This document shows positions 48,462 to 55,214 of a stretch of 55,214 nt of DNA, piece by piece (position 1 is the stretch's first letter; every line of letters starts with the position of its first letter). This DNA comes from a virus, in IMG/VR virus record IMGVR_UViG_3300033571_020201, positions 1-55,214 of that record, one strand, 5' to 3'. A program made the position numbers and the translations under genes. A model generated the notes under the pieces. That model ran no database searches, was not told the origin of the DNA, and saw nothing but the letters and a program-made list of their open reading frames with translations.

Positions 48462-50267
48462 ATGCCTAGTACAACTCCAAATCAGAACCAAAATTATACT
48501 GGAGATTCAGGTCGTTCATCTACCTTTGGAAGAAACTTGATGTCGTACATCAAGAACCGTATACCTTATGCAAATATCATTGATACAGAGGAGAACGAGT
48601 TAAACCCAAAATATCGTACATTTGCAGACGTGGGCATGAGACGAAGTGAAGCTCTTGCTAAAAACTCTGTATCTGTTTCAAATCCGTATAACAACTTACC
48701 TATTGGTGCAATGGGTAAAGACACTTCATTCGGGAGTGTCATGTATGCAAACATACAAGAAAATAAAGGTGCGAGAATAAGAGACTATAGAGTTATGGCA
48801 GCATACTCTGATGTATCCGATGCTCTAGATGAAATTTGCGACGAGAGTATTAATACTGATGAAGACGGTAATGAGTTAAATATTAAGTTTCGCGATGTTG
48901 AGTTAACAAGTTCAGAGCGCGAGAACATCGTTGAAGAGTTTAACAAGTATGCTAATTACTACGATTTTAAAAACAAAGGCTGGCAGTACTTCAGACAATT
49001 CTTAATCGAAGGAGAGCTATTCTTTGAACAGATTATTCATTCTGAATATGTAGAAGAAGGTGTTCTCGGTGTTTTAAACATTCCGTCAGAGCTTATTGAC
49101 CCTGTATATAACAATATTCAGAACATGATGGTAAAAGGGTTTATATACCGTAAACCTATTTTCGACCCTGCAAAGCCAGATAAGATCGAGAAGTACGAAT
49201 ATATACCACTTGATGAGAATCAGATAGTATATATTAACTCCGGTCTAATGAACGAGAATATGACTTTTGTTGTACCGTTCCTTGAAAACGCTAGAAGATC
49301 GTATAGACAGCTGTCTCTTATTGAAGACGCGATTGTTATTTACAGACTTGTAAGAGCGCCAGAACGTCTTGTCTTTAACGTTGATGTTGGTAACATGCCA
49401 GCTCCAAAAGCTGAAGCATATCTCAAGAAACTTATAAGTAATTATTGGTCGTCTAAGACATTTGATATTAATCAGAATGATATTGTTAAGAAATTTAATC
49501 CACAATCAATGTTGGATGCATTCTGGTTTCCAAAAAGACAGGGTTCAGAAGGTTCTAGTGTTACTACTCTACCAGGTGGTCAGAATCTTGGCGAGCTAGC
49601 AGACCTAATGTACTTTATTAAGAAGTTATATAGGTCTCTTAAAGTGCCTACATCTCGTCTTGACCCTGAAGATTCATTTAAGGATGGTCAAGAGATCTTA
49701 AGAGAAGAGCTTAAATTTGCAAGATTTGTCATTCGTCAGCAACAGCGTTTTGCGAGTGGTATAAAGAAAGGCTTTATTACACATCTTAAGTTAAAAGGCC
49801 TATGGGAAAAACACAATTTAAGTGAAATTAATCTAGATATTGCGTTTAATGTTCCTACTAACTTCTATGAGTTGAGAAATAATCAACGAATGGAGATGAA
49901 GGTTGCAGCATATAATAATGTCGCTTCGAATGAGTTTATCTCGAAGACCTTCGCTCAGAAGAAATATCTTGGATGGAAGGATAAAGATATTCTTGCTAAT
50001 AGAGAGTTCCTCAGAAAAGATGCAGAATTACAATGGGAGCTTGGTCAGATTAGTCAAAGCGGTCCGGGGTGGCGTGAAGCTGCTATGGCTGGTGAATTAG
50101 GTGGAGGTGCTGAAGGCGGTGTAGAAGGTGGATTAGGAGCTGGTGGCGCAGGCCCAGGAGGAGCTCCTCCAGAATTTACAGGTGGTCCAGCAGCACCAGA
50201 GGGCGGTGAACCAGCGCCAGAGGGTGTAGAAGCTGAAGCTCCTGCAGCTGAAGCGCCTCCTGCTTAA
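48462..50267 (+). CDS. 20: Portal protein gp20
   Basis: 601 residues (T4 gp20: 524). It forms the dodecameric portal. DYRVMAAYSDVSDALDEICDE, IHSEYVEEGVLGVLNIPSELIDPVYNN, YSDEDSFKDGQEILREELKFARF-type segments and MNENMTFVVPFLENARRSYRQLSLIEDAIVIYRLVRAPERLVFNVDVGNMP are well conserved in T4-like portals. The last 60 residues are an unusual Gly/Ala/Pro/Glu low-complexity tail. Confidence 0.93.
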   Translation: MPSTTPNQNQNYTGDSGRSSTFGRNLMSYIKNRIPYANIIDTEENELNPKYRTFADVGMRRSEALAKNSVSVSNPYNNLPIGAMGKDTSFGSVMYANIQENKGARIRDYRVMAAYSDVSDALDEICDESINTDEDGNELNIKFRDVELTSSERENIVEEFNKYANYYDFKNKGWQYFRQFLIEGELFFEQIIHSEYVEEGVLGVLNIPSELIDPVYNNIQNMMVKGFIYRKPIFDPAKPDKIEKYEYIPLDENQIVYINSGLMNENMTFVVPFLENARRSYRQLSLIEDAIVIYRLVRAPERLVFNVDVGNMPAPKAEAYLKKLISNYWSSKTFDINQNDIVKKFNPQSMLDAFWFPKRQGSEGSSVTTLPGGQNLGELADLMYFIKKLYRSLKVPTSRLDPEDSFKDGQEILREELKFARFVIRQQQRFASGIKKGFITHLKLKGLWEKHNLSEINLDIAFNVPTNFYELRNNQRMEMKVAAYNNVASNEFISKTFAQKKYLGWKDKDILANREFLRKDAELQWELGQISQSGPGWREAAMAGELGGGAEGGVEGGLGAGGAGPGGAPPEFTGGPAAPEGGEPAPEGVEAEAPAAEAPPA

Positions 50268-50270
50268 ATA
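50263..50270 (+). promoter_or_regulatory. Late promoter CTTAAATA
   Basis: It contains the portal stop codon and ends 7 bases before the ATG at 50278. Weakest of the late set. Confidence 0.4.
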
Positions 50271-50277
50271 ATATTAT

Positions 50278-51423
50278 ATGTCAACAGCGTGTCAAATATC
50301 TCCGATTTCAGCGTTCCAATCTACTAATCTTAACAATAAGATTGAGACATTTAGCGATCTCGGTGATAGAATAAAGAGGTCATTAGGTTGGCCAGTTATA
50401 TCTATCGAAGTTCATCAAGATCAACTCTTTCAAAATATCCAGATGGCAGTTGAGTTCTTCTCAAAGTACGCTGGATATACAGAAGAGTTTATTGTATTCG
50501 ATTCGAATCTATACGAGAGAAACAAAGGTATACGTTTAGATGTATTGTTTACTTTAGGTAGAACAACCTTAACTAATGAGCAGAAGGTGTCAAAATCATC
50601 TGCAAATAATAATCCAGACTATACGGTCACACTCCCCCCGACAGTATATGTTGCTACCTCTGCTCTTGATTCTACGCTGTTTTCAGGTTCATCTGCACTA
50701 TCCAGTCTATTTACAGATGGCATATATGAATTAGAGCTACTCGACCAATCGCTTTACAGTTCTGTAACTGCATACAATAACTCACTAGCTACTCATTTTA
50801 AACCATCAGTTAAAAGAAATGTATCGCTTCAAGGTCAAACTACAACAGCTACTAATTACTCTAATGTATATGATTATGACCTTATGGATTATAGAAAGGT
50901 TATTTCTGTAATTAACTTTGAGGAGGGCTCAAGTCAAAGTATCAATACTCTGTTTACTATCGAACAAACACTCGCCCAGCAAACATACTTTAGCTATGCG
51001 ATGGGCAACTATGGGTTTGACCTTGTATCGTGGTATACTGTTAAAGAGTGGTTAGATACCCGCGAAAAAGTTCTAGCTACACGTAAAGATATTAAGTTTG
51101 ATGAACGTACGCAATATCTAACAATGTACCCTCAACCAGGATCATCTATGTTCTATGGTGTTTTAGGTTGTTATGTAGAGAGACCGATTAGAGATCTCGT
51201 GAAGGAACAGTGGGTATATGCTTATGCTCTTGCTCTTACTAAGATTACTATTGGGCGAATCCGTGGTAGATTTGGTAATGTTAGTCTACTTGGAGGTGGT
51301 AGTTTAAACACTGATATTCTTCAAGAGGGTCTTAACGAGAAAGCTGAACTAGAAAAAGCTCTTATGGAGGGTGCAAACCCTGGTTTTGGCGATGGTTCAC
51401 CACCATTATTTTTCTTAGGTTAA
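50278..51423 (+). CDS. Putative neck/virion structural protein
   Basis: 381 residues. DLGDRIKRSLGWPVISIEVHQDQLFQNIQMAVEFFSKYAGYTEEF is a segment typical of a neck/structural family in marine T4-like phages. A Ser/Thr-rich middle and a Gly-rich C-terminus (FGDGSPPLFFLG) follow. It lies between portal and the gp4-like gene. A head-tail connector role is likely. Confidence 0.65.
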   Translation: MSTACQISPISAFQSTNLNNKIETFSDLGDRIKRSLGWPVISIEVHQDQLFQNIQMAVEFFSKYAGYTEEFIVFDSNLYERNKGIRLDVLFTLGRTTLTNEQKVSKSSANNNPDYTVTLPPTVYVATSALDSTLFSGSSALSSLFTDGIYELELLDQSLYSSVTAYNNSLATHFKPSVKRNVSLQGQTTTATNYSNVYDYDLMDYRKVISVINFEEGSSQSINTLFTIEQTLAQQTYFSYAMGNYGFDLVSWYTVKEWLDTREKVLATRKDIKFDERTQYLTMYPQPGSSMFYGVLGCYVERPIRDLVKEQWVYAYALALTKITIGRIRGRFGNVSLLGGGSLNTDILQEGLNEKAELEKALMEGANPGFGDGSPPLFFLG

Positions 51424-51854
51424 TGAATAAAAACTATAGACAAGGAATCTTCACACCTAAAAATGCTGATAAATTTATCGGTACAAAAGCTGTTTATAGA
51501 TCGGGTCTAGAGCTTAAATTCATGAGATTTTGTGATAACAATCCTAATGTACTAAAGTGGTCTAGTGAGAATGTTGTTATACCTTATATATCACCTATAG
51601 ATGGTAGAGTTCACAGATACTTTGTTGATAACTTTGTTGTTATTAAAGAAGGTAACCAAATTAAAAAGTATCTTGTCGAGATTAAGCCATACAAACAAAC
51701 AATGTCGCCAACTACTAAGTATAGAAAGAGAGAGCATCTTCTATATGAACAACAAATGTATAGCGTTAACCAGGCTAAATGGGCAAGTGCTAGAGAGTTT
51801 TGCGCTAAAAAGGGCTTAGAGTTTCTAATTCTGACAGAAAAAGATCTAGGCTAA
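51423..51854 (+). CDS. 4: Head completion protein gp4-like (PD-(D/E)XK)
   Basis: 143 residues (T4 gp4: 150). AVYRSGLELKFMRFCDNNPNVLKWSSENVVIPYISPIDGRVHRYFVDNFVV and KKYLVEIKPYKQ (Asp and ExK of a nuclease-like fold) match gp4, which finishes packaged heads. It shares one base with the preceding gene. Confidence 0.8.
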   Translation: MNKNYRQGIFTPKNADKFIGTKAVYRSGLELKFMRFCDNNPNVLKWSSENVVIPYISPIDGRVHRYFVDNFVVIKEGNQIKKYLVEIKPYKQTMSPTTKYRKREHLLYEQQMYSVNQAKWASAREFCAKKGLEFLILTEKDLG

Positions 51855-51897
51855 TTAGTAAAAGATACAGATTTCTAACATTTTTGCATCAGTTAGA

Positions 51898-51905
51898 TAT
51901 AAATA
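51898..51905 (+). promoter_or_regulatory. Late promoter TATAAATA
   Basis: Exact consensus, ending 6 bases before the gp21 ATG. Confidence 0.75.
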
Positions 51906-51911
51906 ACTTAT

Positions 51912-52577
51912 ATGGCACTAAAGCTAAACTTGCTAGTTGAGAAACCTCAAGCAGAAGATCAATATCAATACGTCTTCGAAGAGGCAAATCGCAATGCACC
52001 ATCGACACTTTACATCAAAGGCCCGTACATGGTTGCTAACGCTGTTAACAAGAATAGAAGAATGTATCCTCGTGAAGAGCTTCAACGCGAAGTTCAGAGA
52101 TATACAGAAGAGATGATTGTTCCGGGTCGTGCAATGGGAGAGCTAAATCACCCAGCGACTGCAGATGTCGATCTTGAAAGAGCATGTCATGTTATTACTG
52201 AGCTATACGAACATGATAATATCTTTTACGGTAAGTCAAAAGTTCTATCTACACCATGTGGCTTAATTATTAAATCTCTTATCAATGACGGTGTAAAAGT
52301 TGGTATGTCTTCTCGTGCTCTTGGTACCCTTGAAGAAGGCGAAGGTCATAATACAGTAAGAAATCTTAAACTTGTTGCAGTTGACTGTGTTGCTGATCCA
52401 AGCGCTCCATCTGCTTTTGTTAATGGTATTCTTGAATCTAAGCAATGGGTTGTAGCTGAAAATGGTAAGTACGAAGAAATTTATGAAAATTTTGAAGCTG
52501 CTATTAGAAAGCTACCTAGAAAAGATAGAGATGCGTTTTTACGTGACCGCATCTTAAGTTTCTTAAAAAAGATCTAA
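51912..52577 (+). CDS. 21: Prohead core protease gp21
   Basis: 221 residues (T4: 212). It is the serine protease that cleaves gp22, gp23 and internal proteins after short Glu sites. GELNHPATADVDLERACHVITEL near residue 78 holds the catalytic His, VGMSSRALG near 131 the Ser, and VDCVADPSAPSAFVNG follows. Its own N-terminus, MALKLNLLVE then K, has the same Glu-ended design as its likely substrates. Confidence 0.92.
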   Translation: MALKLNLLVEKPQAEDQYQYVFEEANRNAPSTLYIKGPYMVANAVNKNRRMYPREELQREVQRYTEEMIVPGRAMGELNHPATADVDLERACHVITELYEHDNIFYGKSKVLSTPCGLIIKSLINDGVKVGMSSRALGTLEEGEGHNTVRNLKLVAVDCVADPSAPSAFVNGILESKQWVVAENGKYEEIYENFEAAIRKLPRKDRDAFLRDRILSFLKKI

Positions 52578-52606
52578 GTATTTTTTAAAGAAAAGTTCTA
52601 CTATAG

Positions 52607-52614
52607 TATAAATA
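52607..52614 (+). promoter_or_regulatory. Late promoter TATAAATA
   Basis: Exact consensus, ending 8 bases before the ATG at 52623. Confidence 0.75.
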
Positions 52615-52622
52615 ATTAGTAT

Positions 52623-52853
52623 ATGGGTAAGCATAGTGCGACGAAAAAACCTAAAACAAAAGCAAAGGCTAAGAAAGCTACTGCAAAAAAAGTTGTATCT
52701 AAAAAGGTCGTGAAAGAAGCTAGCGATATTGTTAAGTTTATTGAAGCACTTTCTGCAGAAAAATATGCACAGGCTAATAAATATTTGGTGAACATCATTG
52801 AGAAAAAGATTTCTGATAGAATCAGTTCTTCGCTTGATGAGCCTCTATTCTAA
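52623..52853 (+). CDS. Prohead core protein, gp67-like
   Basis: 76 residues. A Lys/Ala-rich N-terminus (residues 4-30) precedes SDIVKFIEALSAEKYAQANKYLVNIIEKKISDRI, a helix like that at the start of T4 gp67 (IEAIKSNDLVAARKLF...). Unlike T4 gp67 there is no acidic tail. Position between gp21 and gp22 supports a core role. Confidence 0.55.
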   Translation: MGKHSATKKPKTKAKAKKATAKKVVSKKVVKEASDIVKFIEALSAEKYAQANKYLVNIIEKKISDRISSSLDEPLF

Positions 52854-52861
52854 TACAATAT

Positions 52862-53728
52862 ATGAAAGTTAAATCACTACTTACAGAAGATGCTGCACAG
52901 ACTCTATCCGAAGAGTCTATTCAAGTTATCGAGCAAGCTTTTATCGAGAAGCTAGACCTTACAGTTGAGGCTGCTCTTGCTAAACAAGATGACTTATATG
53001 CATCTAAACTCGAAGCCCTTATTAAAGCGCTTGATAAAGATCACACAGTTAAGCTTACACGTGTTGTAGAAGCAATTGATCGTAACAACTTCAACAAACT
53101 TAATAAAGTTGTTAAGCGTTATGAAAGAGTTTTAAATCAAGAAGCAAGTGCATTTAAAGCTACTCTTGTTGAATCTATCTCCAACTACCTCGAAGAGTTT
53201 ATTGATGAGGCTATCCCAGCACAAGCCATCATGGAAGCTACCAAGAACAAAACTGCTATTAAAGTTCTTGACAATCTACGTAAAGTTTTAGCTGTTGACT
53301 CAGCTCTTATGTCTGAGTCTGTACAAAGCGCTGTTGTTGATGGCAAACAACAACTTGACACCCTTTCTGAGAAAGTAACTAAGCTTGAAAAAGAAAATGC
53401 TCTTCTTAAAGAGCACTATTCTAAAACAAAAGCTGCACTTATTCTCGAAGAAAAAGTTGCTGGTCTTTCAGACAAGCAAAAAGATTATGTAAAGCGTGTT
53501 CTTAGTGACAAGACTCCGAAGTTTATCGAGGAGAATTTTGACTACACTCTACGCCTTTTCAAGAAGCAAGAAGACGAGCATTTGAAAGTTATCAAAGAGC
53601 AAGCTTTTGAAACAAGAAAAGTTAAAGCAGATAGACCTGTAATCACTGAGAGTGCTCGTAGCACTTCGAAAGAAACATCTTTTAACCCTTACGTGGAAGA
53701 ACTTGAGCGTTTGAATCGCTATAAATAA
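52862..53728 (+). CDS. 22: Prohead core scaffold gp22
   Basis: 288 residues (T4: 269). Long coiled-coil scaffold broken down by gp21 during maturation. It begins MKVKSLLTE then D, with SLSEKVTKLEKENALLKEHYSK coiled coil near residue 170 and FNPYVEELERLNRYK at the end. It lies directly before gp23, as in T4. Its last codons and stop overlap the gp23 late promoter. Confidence 0.9.
   Translation: MKVKSLLTEDAAQTLSEESIQVIEQAFIEKLDLTVEAALAKQDDLYASKLEALIKALDKDHTVKLTRVVEAIDRNNFNKLNKVVKRYERVLNQEASAFKATLVESISNYLEEFIDEAIPAQAIMEATKNKTAIKVLDNLRKVLAVDSALMSESVQSAVVDGKQQLDTLSEKVTKLEKENALLKEHYSKTKAALILEEKVAGLSDKQKDYVKRVLSDKTPKFIEENFDYTLRLFKKQEDEHLKVIKEQAFETRKVKADRPVITESARSTSKETSFNPYVEELERLNRYK
53720..53727 (+). 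promoter_or_regulatory. Late promoter TATAAATA for gp23
   Basis: Exact consensus; it encodes the last Tyr-Lys of gp22 and part of its stop codon. 62 bases lie between it and the gp23 ATG. Confidence 0.8.
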
Positions 53729-53745
53729 TTTCACCCTGAACAATG

Positions 53746-53761
53746 AGGTCTTTACAGACCT
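53746..53761 (+). promoter_or_regulatory. Hairpin in the gp23 mRNA leader
   Basis: AGGTCT and AGACCT, with a 4-base TTAC loop, form a small stem in the only long leader seen. A purine run GAAGGAAAAAA (53771-53781) then precedes the ATG by 8 bases. Confidence 0.55.
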
Positions 53762-53789
53762 GAGTTATTTGAAGGAAAAAACAAAGCAA

Positions 53790-55214
53790 ATGAAAATTAG
53801 ACCGACACAATCTTTTATCGACGGAAACAGAGCAGAGCAACTTCTTGAGAAGTGGGCTCCAGTTCTTAATTTTTCGTCCAGCGAGGTTAAGGCTATTAGC
53901 AATGACAATACCCGTTTGAATACCGCTATTCTTCTTGAGAACCAAGAGCAATGGTGTGAATCGAACACTGCTGGTAACGGCGGTGCTTTCGGTGGTGGTG
54001 CTTCTAACAGCAGCATCTACAATCCAGTCGCAGGTACAATCAACAGCGGCGATAACTACGCTACTGGTGATTCACGTCTTCCTAAGATTCTTATCCCAAT
54101 GATTCGTCGTACATTTCCTGAGCTAATCTCCAACGAGATCGTAGGTGTTCAACCTATGTCTGGTCCGGTAGGTCTCGCTATGGCACTCCGTTATACTTAC
54201 AACTCTGAAGGCCTTGGCACAGGTGTTGATGGTATTTCTGGTACTGTTGGCGGCGCTGGTAACCCTCCTGGTGTCACTGCTGGTTATACCGGTACTGTTG
54301 CTAACAGAGAACTTGGTTATCAATTCCTAGATACACGTTTCACAGGTTCGTCTTCACAAAGACTTTCTGGTGCAGCTGGTGTATTTGATATCAATGCAGC
54401 TGATCGTGGCGTTGCCCAGATCTTGTCTGCGTTTGAAATCACTGGTAACATCCCTCAAGTAGAAGTTAAGTTTGAGAAATCAGCAGTTGAAGCTGGTACA
54501 CGCCGTCTCGGCGCGCGCTGGTCTGTTGAGCTCGAACAAGACCTTAAGAACATGAACGGTATCGATATCGATGCTGAGATCACTAACGCTATGTCGTATG
54601 AGATCCAAGCTGAAATCGACCGTGAAATGATTATCCGTATGATCCAAGCTGCCCTTAACGGTGGTCCACATCAAGGTTATTCGTTCTGGTCTCCTGCTTC
54701 TGCTGACGGTCGCTGGCTCGTTGAGAGAAATAGAGACTTCTATCAAAAACTTATCATTGAAGCAAACAGAATCGCTGCTCGTAACAGACGCGGTGCTGCT
54801 AACTTCATTGTTGCTACACCTCGTGTATGCGCAATTCTTGAAATGCTCCCTGAATTCCAGTGGGTACCTGTTCAAGGCGATGTTGCTACACAACCAACAG
54901 GTGTTGCTAAAGTAGGTTCCGTTGGTGGTCGTTTCTCGGTATATCGCGATACCCGTTCCGAAGTACAGAACTCTACAATCTACGGTAACGTAGGTTATGG
55001 AACTGGAAATGGCATTGAGTATGCTCTCCTTGGTTTCAAGGGTAGCGAATTCTATGACACTGGTATTATCTATTGCCCTTACATTCCTATCATGGTACAA
55101 AGAACAATTGGTCCGAACGATTTCGCTCCACGCGTAGGCTTGCTTACAAGATACGGTGTTGTCGATAACATCTTCGGTTCTAACCTCTACTACCATGTTG
55201 TTATTGTTCAGGGA
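53790..55214 (+). CDS. 23: Major capsid protein gp23 (partial, cut by window end)
   Basis: 475 codons from ATG 53790 without a stop before the edge. Matches to gp23: LNTAILLENQEQW, PMIRRTFPELISNEIVGVQPMSGPVGLAMALRYTY, RLGARWSVELEQDLKNMNGIDIDAEITNAMSYEI..EIDREM, ANFIVATPRVCAILE, and ALLGFKGSEFYDTGIIYCPYIPIMVQRTIGPNDFAPRVGLLTRYG. The N-terminal arm is shorter than in T4, and the T4 cleavage site (FLTE-A at 65) has no clear match; ILLE-N near 50 is a candidate site. Confidence 0.93.
   Translation, partial: MKIRPTQSFIDGNRAEQLLEKWAPVLNFSSSEVKAISNDNTRLNTAILLENQEQWCESNTAGNGGAFGGGASNSSIYNPVAGTINSGDNYATGDSRLPKILIPMIRRTFPELISNEIVGVQPMSGPVGLAMALRYTYNSEGLGTGVDGISGTVGGAGNPPGVTAGYTGTVANRELGYQFLDTRFTGSSSQRLSGAAGVFDINAADRGVAQILSAFEITGNIPQVEVKFEKSAVEAGTRRLGARWSVELEQDLKNMNGIDIDAEITNAMSYEIQAEIDREMIIRMIQAALNGGPHQGYSFWSPASADGRWLVERNRDFYQKLIIEANRIAARNRRGAANFIVATPRVCAILEMLPEFQWVPVQGDVATQPTGVAKVGSVGGRFSVYRDTRSEVQNSTIYGNVGYGTGNGIEYALLGFKGSEFYDTGIIYCPYIPIMVQRTIGPNDFAPRVGLLTRYGVVDNIFGSNLYYHVVIVQG

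Noticed and set aside
54480-55196. 238-codon open frame on the minus strand
   Set aside because: It is antisense to the gp23 capsid gene, which reads continuously with clear family motifs; the antisense protein has no recognisable features.
1-55214. tRNA genes, CRISPR array, integrase or lysis genes
   Set aside because: Gaps between genes are too short for tRNA clusters, no repeat-spacer pattern was seen, and no protein showed integrase, endolysin or holin features.

Overview
The window is a contiguous piece of a strictly lytic, T4-like (tevenvirus-type) tailed phage genome. It is AT-rich, almost gap-free and carries the T4 core replication, recombination, late-transcription and head modules. 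The accessory genes (PhoH, 7-deazaguanine synthesis, small Lys-rich proteins) resemble those of marine or aquatic T4-like phages. No photosynthesis genes, tRNAs, integrase or CRISPR array were seen, and the host cannot be read from the sequence.

Layout. (1) About 1-20,045, mostly minus strand: gp32, a gp59-like loader, a DHH phosphoesterase, gp41 helicase, a glycosyltransferase, a class II amidotransferase, QueC, UvsX, gp43 DNA polymerase, gp46/gp47, the late sigma factor gp55, UvsW and UvsY. (2) About 20,100-28,500, plus strand: a block of late genes whose products mostly start with a short amphipathic peptide ending in a glutamate site. This resembles the capsid-targeting sequences cut by the gp21 prohead protease. 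The block includes an 834-residue nucleotidyltransferase/ligase-like protein, a PD-(D/E)XK-like protein and a retropepsin-like protein. (3) About 27,000-32,500: FolE, QueD, PhoH, small basic proteins, QueE and a ferritin-like protein. (4) About 32,500-43,500: a glycosylation island of about ten genes, including a glycosyltransferase/UDP-galactopyranose mutase fusion, placed among duplicated HNH, kinase, DUF366 and clamp-loader-like segments. (5) About 43,600-47,300: DUF366, a gp62-like subunit, a GroES/gp31-like protein and a DinG-like helicase. (6) 47,343 to the end: late structural genes in near-T4 order: gp15-like, gp20 portal, a structural protein, gp4-like, gp21 protease, gp67-like, gp22 scaffold and gp23 capsid (cut by the window edge).

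How it fits together. gp55 reads late promoters of the form NATAAATA, and sixteen good matches lie in front of virion and internal-protein genes. A second class, TTGAWT-N16-TATAAT, stands in front of eleven early or middle genes, always with a 16-base spacer. In both classes the start codon lies only 5-9 bases after the -10 element, so most of these transcripts should be leaderless. gp23 is the clear exception, with a leader of roughly 57 bases. FolE, QueD, QueE and QueC form a complete route to preQ0, and a free class II amidotransferase domain could allow a deoxyarchaeosine-type DNA modification.

No stretch over 300 bases lacks a gene. The longest gap (8178-8304) holds what looks like a frameshifted S4-like mini-gene. 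Functions are read from motifs, length and gene order; no database search was run.
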